A DNA stretch of 64,000 nucleotides, taken from assembly GCA_019973155.2 (NCBI GenBank), contig BPQB01000045.1, forward strand, positions 62,001 through 126,000, written 5' to 3'. Shown piece by piece: positions 45,170 through 56,141 of this stretch (position 1 is the stretch's first letter; each line of letters starts with the position of its first letter). The notes under the pieces were generated by a model. It saw nothing but the letters and a program-made list of their open reading frames with translations, was not told where the DNA came from and ran no database searches. The position numbers and the translations under genes were made by a program. Origin of the DNA: Phanerochaete sordida. Its lineage: Eukaryota > Basidiomycota > Agaricomycetes > Polyporales > Phanerochaetaceae.

Positions 45170-46729
45170 TCACGCACCGCCCCACCTGTCCGCGGCGTAT
45201 GCGGAGAATTTGAGGTCAAAATGATGCTTGCGTTGCTCCCAGGACACAGCCATGCCCACGTCCGCGCGCACGAGCTCCCTGGGCGGATTGCGCGCGACGT
45301 GGACCTGGACGCCCTGGGGCTGCAGCGCGGGGCAGTGCAGCACGAACGGGTCGAGGTCCGTCAGGACGACACCCGCCGGAAACTTGCCGTCGGGCAGCGG
45401 CATGTCTACGCCCTCGGCCCACGGCCACCTGCAGAGCATGTGCACGCGCTCCAGGCGCGGCCACGCGCGCGCGAGCGCCGCGACGGCGCCGGGCGTGAGG
45501 TACACGTCGTCGACGCTGACCAGGCGCAGGCGGCGCAGCGCAGCGAGCGGCAGGAGCGCCGCGGCGTGCACGACGGGGCGCCGCGGGCCTGTGCATCCGC
45601 TGTACCGGATGGAAAGGGCCTCGAGAGCGGCAAAGGTGCAGATTGCTTCTGCGATGCGGTCCATGCAGTATGCGGACGGACTTGGGGTCGTGTCCAGTGG
45701 TGCCGTCAGCTGTCCCTCGTTGAGGCACAGGGTGAGATCGAGCCAGACGAGGCGGGGCAAGTGGCACCGAGCGAGGAGTGGAGGGATGTCTTCCATAGGG
45801 CCCTCGAGCTTGAGCTCACGTAAGGCAGAAAACGGGAGAGATCTGGGTGGCGTTGTCGTTATGGATGGATCAAGAACAACGGAGGACAGCGTGAGTTTGC
45901 GCAATGCGGTAAGCGATGCTAGGGCAGCGAACGCAGAGAGCGTGAGCGGGATGTCTGTACTGAGACGTCGAAGTGCTGTGCAGCACGAAATTAGGGAAGC
46001 TTGGCCTTCTACTTCGCCTGTCGTGGCAGGCGTCCACCTCATGTTTTCCGCGTGAATGCCAATCTCTTCAAACTGGGCAGGGTCCAGCGAGAGGGGCACG
46101 AGGGCCGTCTGTATGCTTTTGGGCACATCGATCTCCGAGACGTGCGACCGTGACACGTCGAGGGCTTTGACGCTGGGGCTGAGTAGGAGATGGAGGTATG
46201 AATGATAGTCGCTCAGGGATATGGAGCGGAGGTTGGGAAGAAGGGGCCCAAACCAAGGATAGGACTGCAGTATGATGTCGACAGTGCCATGGGTAATCTC
46301 GATTCTATCTTCGTGGACGGCGAGATGCATCCTTGTCGGCTCCGGAAAACTGATGCTCTTGATGCGTTTCGCGTAGTGCCAAAACCTTGGCCAATCCGAA
46401 TTCACAAGTCGGCGAAATATAGTCTGTAGACTCCAGTCAGCAATGGCCACAGCTACCTCACACCGCCCGCAACTCACTATCTCCGCACCGTAGTCAGAAT
46501 GCCCACACAAACGCGACGTAACCCCGGCCGCGTCTGGCGGCAAGCAGAGAATTAGCTTCGCCAGAACAGACGTCGTGTCCGCCCACAACACATCCATCGC
46601 TGGCTCGTACAGGGCGCGGCACGTCAACGCCAAGTGGAGCAGGTTGGGGTCGGTGTCTCTCCGAAACCCCATGCTGAGGAGCGAAGCGACGGCCAAGGCG
46701 ATCTCGTCCACGAGTAGACACGGATGCAT
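45170..46729 (-). CDS. F-box/leucine-rich protein A
   Basis: F-box proteins recruit substrates to SCF ubiquitin ligases; the target here is unknown. Exons 46729-46478 and 46423-45170 give 501 residues. The intron (54 nt, GTGAGT..CTACAG) is a multiple of three and has no stop, so the unspliced frame is also open, but all paralogs have an intron at this spot. The N-terminus MHPCLLVDEIALAVASLL followed by LLHLALTCRALYEPAMDVLWA is the F-box-like helix set. The rest is irregular leucine-rich repeats (LLPNLRSISL, LPRLVWLDLTL, LAALRRLRLVSV, AWPRLERVHML). It sits between FMO11 and the FMO12 pseudogene and is absent from the other copy of that block. Confidence 0.83.
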   Translation of the reverse strand: MHPCLLVDEIALAVASLLSMGFRRDTDPNLLHLALTCRALYEPAMDVLWADTTSVLAKLILCLPPDAAGVTSRLCGHSDYGAEIVSCGRCEVAVAIADWSLQTIFRRLVNSDWPRFWHYAKRIKSISFPEPTRMHLAVHEDRIEITHGTVDIILQSYPWFGPLLPNLRSISLSDYHSYLHLLLSPSVKALDVSRSHVSEIDVPKSIQTALVPLSLDPAQFEEIGIHAENMRWTPATTGEVEGQASLISCCTALRRLSTDIPLTLSAFAALASLTALRKLTLSSVVLDPSITTTPPRSLPFSALRELKLEGPMEDIPPLLARCHLPRLVWLDLTLCLNEGQLTAPLDTTPSPSAYCMDRIAEAICTFAALEALSIRYSGCTGPRRPVVHAAALLPLAALRRLRLVSVDDVYLTPGAVAALARAWPRLERVHMLCRWPWAEGVDMPLPDGKFPAGVVLTDLDPFVLHCPALQPQGVQVHVARNPPRELVRADVGMAVSWEQRKHHFDLKFSAYAADRWGGA

Positions 46730-47029
46730 GGTGGATACGAAGCGGAAAGCCTACGTGGAGCCGTCTCGTGCTGGGCGACGTCGTGGTTCGAGTCCAAGTT
46801 CGCCGCTCTCGTTAGCCGCGCGTCGCATCCAGATCTGCGCCCAGCTTGGAAACACCATGCCCGCAGCAGACACCAGCCATCGCCACAAATCCTCGTAGAC
46901 GTGCTTCAGTGCCCGCATCCGCATTTCTAATCATGACATTACAGCACCATCCTACGCAGAATCCTCCTGCGCCATCCCTTCCTGCCGACGCAGCCCGCAA
47001 GCAACTTACGTCGCGCAGACTCGCGTCCA

Positions 47030-48016
47030 CGCACACCTCCCACCCGCCCGCACCCCCACGCTGGCGGCGCAGACAACACGCGCAGTGCCGCCTCAGCGCC
47101 CAGCAACTCTCTGCACCGCGTGCTGTGCGCGGCACACGCGGGCACGCCGTGCACGACGCGCGTCTCGCCGTGCTCGCGGGCCGTCCAAACGAGCGCGGCC
47201 GTGCGCGGGATGCCAGCACCGCCTCGAGCGCCGCGAACGTAGCTCCCAAGGTCGCTTTGCGCGGCTCGGGGGCGGGATAAGAGGACAGGGAGGGAGAGGT
47301 ATGGAAGAGAATGGAGGGGGAGGGCGGAGAGGGGGAGTGTGCTGCGCGAGGAGGTCCGCAAGGAGCGCGGCGTCTTCGAAAGACTGATTCGTGCTCTGGC
47401 TGAGGCACTGCGCGTACATCAGCGGGGAGTTGCGCGGGAGGGTGCGCGGCGTCGCCGATGAGCAAGACGCGGCCCGCGTGCCGGGTCGGCAGCTCCGGAT
47501 GGTCGTACAGGCTGTACCGCGGGCTCTGTCAGAGCCTGCACGTTGAGAGGTGTGAAGAACTGGCGGACCTGCGTGAGCGTCTGCGGGTCTGCACGATCCC
47601 GCATGCGCCGTAGGCCCACTGCGCGACGGACAAGTGCTTGCGCTGGTCGCTTCGCGGCGCATCTTGGGGGCGTCTAGGCGCGCCGAGCACGCCGAGCACG
47701 CCTGCGTCCTCAGAAAGTACGCTGTAGACCTTGAGTAGCTGAAGTAGTTGAAGTAGCGCCCACAGAGGGTGTCAACAAGCCCCGGGATGCGCTGTAGGAC
47801 TGCAAGGTGTCGGCTTGAATCCTAGCGATGAAATCAGCAGGCGGTCAGAGGAAGGGGAAGGGGAAGTACTCAATGCCCCGCCGCCCTTTGGGGCGGGGGC
47901 ACTGCGCTCAAAGATAATGGGCTCGTAGCCTTGCAGCTTGAGCAGGATGGCGATGACGGGGCCGACGATGCCGCCGCCGATTTGCCGCCGATGGTTCCTA
48001 CTCTGACCTGTGTCAT
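47030..48016 (-). pseudogene. FMO12: FAD monooxygenase pseudogene
   Basis: Degenerate relative of FMO7. The start (48016) gives MTQVRVGTIGG, then an 11 bp direct duplication (ATCGGCGGCAA/ATCGGCGGC) shifts the frame inside the GxGxxG motif. Exon 2 begins and breaks off after DAPKMRREAT. Its DNA joins directly to the end of exon 4 (VAQWAYGACGIV), so about 0.5 kb with the DG motif is deleted. Pieces of exons 5 and 6 follow (LIGDAAHPP, QSFEDAALLADLLAQH, HGETRVVHGVPAC) in different frames. Clearly dead. Confidence 0.9.
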
Positions 48017-48456
48017 GCTGAACGCGAAGGACGAGAAAGTATGAGTTGTTAACGAGACGAGCGATGAGTGAGAAGTAGATATAGACAGTTCTTTATATCT
48101 TCGCTTTAGAGGGTATCTTTCGAGGCGAGGTAGTTTACCCGACACGCAAGCTTGCTGGTCACATGCCCGATACTGACGCTGGGGCTGTGATACGAGCTAC
48201 GCTCACGACCCGGGCGCAGCGTCCAATATCGGTGGCGCAGACTCAGGCGGGATTCAGCAGACTGCTGCGCGGAAGCCCGTGAGATGGTCGTGGCAAAAGG
48301 CAACCCGTCCTTCGAAGGCGCCGACGCAAGAGTCAACGGCCGGCGGTTGCCGCGCCACGAAGCTGATGGCGGATCACGGGAGCGGAGGTGAGGTCATCGC
48401 CTGCGCCGCGTTGGGTTGCAACACACGCTCACGACGACTCTGTCACAACCCCTGCC
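48017..48456. promoter_or_regulatory. Intergenic, duplicated copy of the DUF4336/FMO promoter
   Basis: Divergent spacer homologous, in inverted orientation, to 26784-27239. A TATA-like TTATATC is seen near 48094 on the side of the dead FMO12. Confidence 0.5.
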
Positions 48457-49629
48457 ATGACCTCTCAAACCACGGTTATCCGCGAAGTAAGTGCAGTGGT
48501 ATGATCTGCTTCTTGATTTGCCGACTTCTTGTGTGACTTTGCAGGTAGTAAAGGACGTCTGGACGTTCTCCTGCCCCTTCTCGCGCTTCGGCATATTCCC
48601 CGTTGGCGGCCGCTCCACCGCAGTCAAGCTGTCCTCGGGCGACGTATGGGTGCTTGCATCCACTCCGCTCAACGACGCGACCAAGACGAAACTCGACGAG
48701 CTCGGCCCGGTGAAGTACATCGTTGGGGCGGACGCGGTGCACCATCTGTTCCTCGGTATGTCCCTCGTCGCCAGTATGATCCCGGAATATGAGGATTGAT
48801 GCTTTGTCCCTCTAAGGCGAATTTAAGAAGCAATATCCCTCGGCGAAGCTGCTCGCCCCAGAGGAAGCGATCCAGAAGAAGACGAAGGAAGGGCTGACGT
48901 TCGATGGCTGTGAGTGCAGGTCCATGTGCCGCTCAATTTCTTCTGACAGACCGCCCACAGCATGGGGAAAGGATGCTGAGGGAACTACCCATGGCTTTGA
49001 GAACGATGTGCGCTGCTTCCGTGTAACGTAGTGCTTTGCTTACATCTGCTCCGCCCACTTCACAGATACAACACAGGTGCGCTCCTCGTCTCCATACTCT
49101 CGCCGGAATACATGCTCAGACACCAGCAGATTCCTCGCGGGACACCAGAACAAAGAAGTCGTCTTCTTCCACCCCGCCTCGAAGACGCTCATCGAAGCCG
49201 ACCTCCTCTTCAACCTGCCCGCGAAAGAGCAGGTGCGCCGCGTCGTTCCCCACGCTCCCGCGACCTTTCTGACGTTTCGGATCGTAGTACTCGAAATCAT
49301 CGTCGTCGGGCCACATACCCCTCATCGACGGGCTGCTCAACCCCTGGAACGGCCTGCACAAGAAGTTCGCGTGGGCGACGGCGACCGACAAAGCGTGCGC
49401 CCCGTCTTCGTCCGCTCGCGCTGTACTCTGATATGCCAGCGCAGCGCGATGAAGCGCGACTGCAGGGCTATCGACCAGTGGGACTTCACGCGGATCATCC
49501 CGTGCCACGGCGTGAGTGCACTTCTTTCTCTCGTCGTTTCCTCGCTCTGACGGAATGCGACAGGACGTCGTCGAGGACAAGGGCAAGGAGGCGTTCCGGG
49601 AGGCGTTCCAGGCGTTCTTGTCGGACTAG
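48457..49629 (+). CDS. DUF4336 (metallo-beta-lactamase-like) protein, copy 2
   Basis: Nine exons with the same lengths as copy 1: 48457-48486, 48545-48755, 48817-48909, 48961-49007, 49066-49076 (11 nt), 49130-49232, 49288-49394, 49445-49511 and 49564-49629, about 244 residues, no stop or frameshift. It is very similar to copy 1 in exon 2 (FSCPFSRFGIFPVGG, GPVKYIVGADAVHHLFLG). It differs more in exon 7 (HIPLIDGLLNPWNGLHKKF versus NIPLIGGWVNPWSGLHKKL). Function unknown. It is part of the inverted duplication but stays intact although its divergent FMO neighbour has died. Confidence 0.87.
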
Positions 49630-50613
49630 GACCTGCAGCCGAGCATTTCGTGATACCCCCAACTTCGCGCTACGGCCCTCGCACCAGCCAGGGAGCCCGG
49701 ACGCACGCGCACTCCCCAGCTCGTTATTGTACGTCATACCCCTATAATACATATTCACGTACAGCCCAGGAACTACCTGCGCCTTCTGTTGGCCAGAGGG
49801 AAGGCCTGCACGCTCAGCGTGTCCCGCCGGAGGCCCCCAAGCGCAGCCACTGCCGACCTGACCGTGGCGCGCTGCGAGCTGCGATAGAGGCTAGATCGCG
49901 CGTGCCCGACCCTGCGTCCCACCAGTCCCACCAGCCTCCACCCCGTCTCGCCGTCGCCGCAGGACGTCGTCCCATGCTCCGCATTCAGCGTGACCGGCTT
50001 GATAAGTACATGAGCACAGCTCAAATAAATCTAATCATTCAGGGCAAGAGCACTGCTCTATATCGCGAAGAAGTGACACGGTTTCGAGAGACATAATACG
50101 GAACGGGAACATAAACGCAGCGCAGCGCATATCAAAACAGACCATAACAACATTGCGCTCACACCAGGCGGGTCTAGCTCTCGGTACCGCGGGACTGCCT
50201 AGTCCTGGTCGGCACATCTCCCTTCGAGGCTGTCTCGCCAGAGCTCTCCACATCCTGCGCGCCAGCCAGAGCCTCCGAATCGTCTGCACCCTCGCGCGTA
50301 GCCTTGCCCTTGCCCCTACCCGTGGCACCTGGCCGACGCACCGCGCCGGACGACGCGGCCTCTTCCGCACCACCGGCCGCCGCCTTGCCCATGCGCCCGG
50401 TGCCCGCGTTCTGGACGCCAGTAGCCTTCGTGCTGAGCGCCCTGCCCGCGGCCCTGGCGTTGCTCCTGAGGCTCTGCTGGGCGCGCGAGCGAGCTGACGA
50501 GCCGGCGCACGCGCCGCTGGCCCGGAGTTCAACTCAGGGCTGCGTCGTACGCGCGCGGAGAGTCCTGTCAGAGGCGCACAGGCCGAGCTTGACGGCGGCC
50601 GCTCGGGGCAGCC
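49630..50613. other. Region 3' of two convergent genes
   Basis: 1.0 kb between the stops of DUF4336-2 and FunK1-2. On the minus strand, about 50540-50174 is an open, coding-like Ala/Ser/Lys-rich frame (RAQQSLRSNARAAGRALSTK near its start, KGDVPTRTRQSRGTES at its end). It could be a lost or unrecognised C-terminal exon of FunK1-2. The rest holds nothing I recognise. Confidence 0.35.
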
Positions 50614-53436
50614 CTAGCCTGAGTGTGATCCGTGGCTATTGAGCCTGAAGCCCTTGCCCGCGCTCCCAGATGCGTGGTCCCCGCTGGCGCCAGCCTGGAC
50701 AACAGGCGTTCCAGCCCCGACTGGGCCGAGCGTCGTGGGCGCGGTGGGCTGCTGCCCGTCTTGGAGTATTGAGAGCGTGACGGCAGGCGTGCGCGGCCTC
50801 CCCGTGTCCTCTGTGAGAAAGTTGAGGTCCTCGCGCGCGAGGGTGTCCCTGATGATCTGCAAGAGACGGGACTGCATGCGCGCCGCGGCCTTGCTTCCCG
50901 CAGAGAACGGGATCGGGTTCTCCGCCGTCATCTCGGCCTCCGCCTCCTCAAACGCGCTGATCAAGGGGGTCCGCATCTTGAGCAGCTGCCGGGCGACTGC
51001 GGCGATGGCGGGATCGAGGCCAGAGAACAGGCGGTCGAGCGTGGCTGCGCGGCCGCTCATGATGTCGCGACGCGTCTCGCGATTCGAGAAGAGCTTGTGG
51101 AAGACTATCTGCTGCTGCGTCCGATATCTCGAGGCCACTTCCGCGGGAGTCGTGGAGGGTACTTTGAATTCCGGCGCCAGGAGCAAGTAGAGCGACAGCC
51201 ACAGCGTAGATTCGAGGTCGTGCAGAGGGTTGTGTCGAAAGAGCACGTCCGTGGCGTTCTCGTCGGTCGGGTCCTCGTGGAGCTGAGCATCGCGATCCGG
51301 CCGGCTGGCAGTGTGCTGGCCGCCGGCATCGTCAGCGACGCCGCGAAGGTCGGCCGCTGCGCTGTTCTTGACATCGTCGCTGCTATCTTGGCCATCAGCT
51401 TTGCGATTGTTCACGAAGGAATGGTAATCGAAATCTTCCGCCTTCAGAGCAACCTCGTCTTCTTCATCTTTGTCTCGGGGTACATGAAGGTATCCACCAG
51501 CGTGAACCTCCTCTGACATGAAGTACACGGTTCCCTGTGATAACGAACGAGTGAGTCCCGGACGTTGCCTTCGATTTAGTGGAGCATACCGTGCGAGTTC
51601 CGTGGAGGGAAGTATCTGTCTCTTCCTTCGCATATTCGAGATCGATGATCTTCCCTCTGTAATCATCAACGAAGAAAACATTGCCGTAACTGATGTCTCC
51701 GTGGACCCAGCCCAGGCTATGCATGAGGTCGAGCCCTAAAAGATAGCTTAGTGTATAATCAAGTAGGCATCGTGGTAGTCCATACCTCTGATTACGTCCA
51801 CAACACATACTAACGCCTTGCACAACGATTTTGCCTGGAAGATGGGCTGCCCGACTTCCGTGTAGACGACCCGGTGGTGCACCTTGTGTGGGTAACGAGA
51901 GAAGGTGGGAAGCATGATCCGTTCTTTGGTGACAGGCCCTTGCACGGTCATGATTTGGCAACGTTGATTAGGACGAGGCTTCGCGGAGACGAGGAGGGTC
52001 TCTACGTCCAACGGGATCTCTGGAGCCGTGGTCTGCGATCGGCGGAAGCTGGCAGTAGTGTCGGGTCGCGCCTCAGGACCGTCATCGACGAAAACGTGTC
52101 CGTATCGGCTCGTGGACATGAAATAGGTCTTGAAATCTTTGTCCTTGCCGGCAGCTTCGGCCTTGGAACGAATCTCCTCGATGATCTCGCCTTCGATAAG
52201 CCGGTCGACGTCGCTCCATGTTTCCTTGACCAGAAGCGTGTTGGCCAAGACCAAGTTCCCCTTGTCGTCGAGCTTGCGGAGTTCCCCTCCATTGCCAGCC
52301 AGCTCGTAGACCTCCCAGACGCGTGTCCCGCGACCCCTCGGAGACAGCGCGCCAAGCTCGGAGATCAGCCTCCTCGTGCGGTACGTCTTCACGAGCGGCT
52401 CCTGTGGCGTCTTGGTTGGATCCCTGACTTGGATGTCGTACCTCACGGACTGATTTTCAGGCGAGAGTCCTGGTAGCCTGGTGATGGTTTCGTCGAAGCC
52501 GATTTCAGAGCGCTTAGCGAACGTCGTCCTGAGGATGAAGTCAACGAGGACTTCGCGCTCCTAGTTGCGTGTCAGAGGATGATCGTAGCGATGAAGTGGG
52601 AGGAGATATTGAACGCACCGTCATGAAGTTGAACGCCTCGCTGACCAGCACTTCAGAGCGACTGAGAAACCATAGGCGCATCGAGACGTTCTCGATAGTG
52701 AATCCAAACACGAATCTCCTCCGAGCATCCTCTTGCATGATGTAGCACATGGACCATAGGATCTTCTCGTAATTCTGCACAACGTCGCGTCAGAGAAGCT
52801 CATCACTGCCCAGTTGAAGGCGATACTCACATCGAGCCGGTCGTCCGTCGCGTCCGTCTTCTTGAACTCGGCAGGGATAGCCATGTCGCACCATAGGATC
52901 GGGTTGGCGTGCGCGAGCAGCAACGCGTATGCGTCTGGCTTCGACTTGGAAGGCTCCTTTCGATTTTTCGAGAGGGGCGTGCACGTAGGATTGCATTCAA
53001 AGACAACTCCGGGCTCGGCGAGACCAAGCTGGTCATCAAGTGCGAGAGCAGCGTCGGCCACATGTTTGGCTAGGTCAGCGAACACGGCAAAGACATTGTC
53101 CTCCACGAAGCGACGTTTGGTCTTCACGTCGAAGCCGTTCAGGTTGCACGGTTCGTCGTCCCAGAGGGTCCAGCGGTTGTCAGCGATAAGACCCCGGTTC
53201 TCGAGGCGCTTGAGGGTACGTGCAACGAGATTGTCTCCGCCGCGGAGGGGAGGAAGATAATCGGGGAAGTATCCCGCGGGGGCGATGGGGACGACTTGGT
53301 CCATGTCATCGAGGACGGCATTACGAAGTTCGCCTAAGGCTGCATCGCTAGCAGTGACGGAGGTCGTGTTGCTCTTGATTTGGGAGAAGGAACGGTTCAG
53401 ACCGACGAGTTTAGCGGTGTTCAGCGAGAGAGCCAT
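50614..53436 (-). CDS. FunK1-type protein kinase 2
   Basis: Exons 53436-52831, 52774-52619, 52560-51786, 51735-51590 and 51534-50614, all in phase, about 867 residues. Same architecture as FunK1-1: SKPDAYALLLAH, EDARRRFVFGFTIEN, ISELGALSPRGRGTRVWEVY, YPHKVHHRVVYTEVGQP, catalytic loop VHGDISYGNVFF, IIDLEYAKEE, GTVYFMSEEV, then FRHNPLHDLESTLWLSLYLL. The HRD arginine is Gly (HGD) while the catalytic Asp remains. The N-terminus is unlike FunK1-1, so the two are distant paralogs, not part of the duplicated block. The C-terminus may be longer than modelled. Confidence 0.85.
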
Positions 53437-54237
53437 ACTGGATATGATGTTGGTTGGTACCCCCAGGTCGAGGCGCCGGTATATATGGGCCCAGTTGCAT
53501 TCGAAAGCGATGTTTTCATTATGCTATAGCCCTGGTGAGTGCGGCAGAGTGTTGAATGGAAAAAAGTGCAAGTGGCCTGTGAGCGAGATTGTGGCGAGGT
53601 TCAGGATCCAAATGAGGCAATACCCTCCGGTGGCACGCTAGCGCTGCGAAGGCGCCTCTTATATTTGGAGGGGCGGCATGTAGCAGCATCTAGCAGAGTG
53701 CACGTCGAGAAATAAATACTCTCGGCTTGCTCAAAAGACTGATGGCCGGCATCTATATTTTAATTGGAATCATACCAATCGGCGGATTACCCTGGCAAGG
53801 TCATTTCGTTGTAACCAAGTTGCAACTTGCCCTGGTAGCGTTCCGGCTGGTTCGGTCATCTCAAAGGCCATATGATACCTGATGACTCGATGTACAACAA
53901 TCGAGCGCCAAGATTGATGTACTTGCCAGTTCTGCTGCGCGTAGACGGGAATCGACTGGTGTACAACGCGGGAGACCACTTGTCCCTGGCTCGACTTAGG
54001 AAAGAGCATCTCGTTATTCGGAATGTTATGACTGCCGGCGACGATCGACCAAGATCGCCCGCGCTTGGTTTGACATCGCGTTCAAGTCTCAAGAGTGTTA
54101 AAGGCATAGCGATAAACATAGATCACGGCCCACTATATGCCGGCAAGAAATTGGTTCAAATCGGACGCGGGTGTCAAGTCTGATCGCAGTCAGCCTGCAT
54201 GCTCGCGTGCAAGAGCAAAAAGGACTCACATATCATC
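53437..54237. other. Intergenic, no gene recognised
   Basis: 0.8 kb, lower GC than its surroundings, no coding frame or repeat. Confidence 0.45.
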
Positions 54238-55855
54238 CTACGTCTCAGCAGCCTCCCTGATGAATTTCTCCACCATGCCAACCATTTCCCGGTTATCGTC
54301 CCGCGTCTGCAGCCGCACGCCGGGGAACACCGCAACCAGGAACTGCGCGATTCGCCTGCACTCCTCTTCTGACTCGATCTGCGAGTGGCGGAGATCGAGG
54401 TGCTCGAGGCCGTGCGGCGCTGGGGGCGCCGTGCTCGCACCGCGGCTGGGGGAGTGCGCTGTGGCCGGGCTAGGCGCGACGGGGAGCACGAGCTTGCGCA
54501 GCACCGGACAATGCTCCGCGAAGGGGCGGAGATCCTCGATGCAGATGCCCGTGGATGCTGCCCCGTAGTCCGCGTGCTCGTTCAGGGACAGGTCCTTCAG
54601 TCGCGGCCACGCGCGCGCAAGCGCGGCGACGACCTCGGGCGTGAAGCGCACTGGGAACTTGCGGAGGTGGACGATCCGGAGGTCGTGGAGGGCCGCTAGC
54701 GGCAGGAGCGCTTCCCCAGGCACGTCCTCGCGTCCGGGCTGCGTGTGCAGCTCGATGCATAGCATCCCGACGGCGGAGAAACCGGCCAGCGCGGTGGTCA
54801 GGCGTTCGACGCTGTGTACGGAAGAGCCTGAGTCGGGACTCAGCGACATGGCCATCTCCTCCGCGCTCATATTCAGCTCGAGGTCGAGGAAGTGTAGTTG
54901 CGGGAGCCTGCACGCGCTAAGCAAGCGTGCGACGTCCTCGATCCGTCCCTGGAGTTGTAGCTCCACAAGTTCGGGGAAGGAGAGGGATCTGGGTGTCAGG
55001 GATGTGAGGTGTGAGTCGAGAAGAACAGGAGCTGCCACACGCAGCACGTGGAGTGTCGTCAGCGAGGCAAGGCAGATGAAGGAAGCTTGCGTGAGAGACA
55101 CCGTCGTCCTGAGATGGCGAAGCTGCGAGCAGCGGGAAAGGAGCGCGGTTTGTGCGTTGATCTCCCCGGCGGTCTGCATCCCGTCAAACACGCTATTCCG
55201 TAGCACGAGGAATTCGAGTTTTGCCGCGCACGCTTGGAGTTGTGCGAGGATTTCTTCCACATTTGTGTGCCCAAGATAGTTGTCGAAGAGGGTCATATGT
55301 GTGATGCCTGAGTGCAGGACGAGTGGTATGCATGCCTCTGAGTCTGGCTGCACGTTGATGCTTCGGAGGTTGGGTAGAAGGGGTCCGGGGCCAGGGACAG
55401 ACTGCTTGACCTCGTGCAGGGTCTTGTACGGAACGGAGAAACTGGCCTTGTTGCGCTCCCATACCGATACGCCAAGGTCGATGTGCCTGACGCGGTGCGC
55501 GTGATGCTTGAGCCTCGCCCAGTCGGCCGGCATCAGATTGCGTAGCATTTCCTAGAGACACAAGTCAGACAAGTCAGACGCCGCGGCACTATCGACGCAC
55601 GAGTATCACCGGTCCGTCCAAAGGATATTGTGGAAAGACCGAAGACGCCTCGTAGATCTCCGAGTCCATGGGTAAGCACAGAAGAAGCTTCGAGAGCACG
55701 CCGGGAGCGTATGCCCACAGCGCGTCCATCGCCGGCTCGTACATCGCGTGGCACGTGAGCGCCAGGTGCAGCAAGTCCGCGTCAGCATCGCGAGACTTGT
55801 CGAAGCTCTGGGCAATGGATATAGCTATCTCATTTATGAGCAAGCACTGGTGCAT
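54238..55855 (-). CDS. F-box/leucine-rich protein B
   Basis: Exons 55855-55601 (85 codons) and 55551-54238, 522 residues. N-terminal F-box-like MHQCLLINEIAISIAQSF, then LLHLALTCHAMYEPAMDALWA. Leucine-rich stretches follow (LPNLRSINVQP, LPQLHFLDLELN, AWPRLKDLSLNE, HCPVLRKLVLPV), with the C-terminal EHLDLRHSQIESEEECRRIA block. Likely an SCF substrate receptor of unknown target. It diverges from F-box gene C with 286 bp between the start codons. The C-terminal relic at 34.2 kb is its close paralog. Confidence 0.85.
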
Positions 55856-56141
55856 GGCGTGTGTTGAAAATACTTGTTCTCGAAGCGGAGCAGGCGACGT
55901 CGTGGTTCGAGTTCAACTTGAAGATCGCGCGCGCGCACTCGATTTGAATCGCCGCGCGTCTTTACGCCGGATGCCGCTGTTGATTTTGGGGACACGGCCA
56001 GGACAGGCATATTACACTCTGCTTTGCAACTCGAGTCTCCCCACACCCTCGCTAGTAATCCCCAACGCAACTCAAGCCTTCGTCGCACGCCGAAGTCCTC
56101 ACGCAGTACTACCATCGCTGGCAGGCAGCCCTGTGTCCGCC

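Larger units (their letters stand above)
42842..49629. repeat. Right copy of the inverted three-gene duplication
   Basis: FMO11(-), F-box A(-), FMO12 pseudogene(-), DUF4336-2(+). It is longer than the left copy because of F-box A and its flanks. Confidence 0.75.

Noticed and set aside
9608..48016. Reading the FMO array as a secondary-metabolite gene cluster
   Set aside because: No polyketide synthase, NRPS, terpene cyclase, P450, transporter or pathway regulator is visible; repeated copies of one enzyme do not make a pathway.
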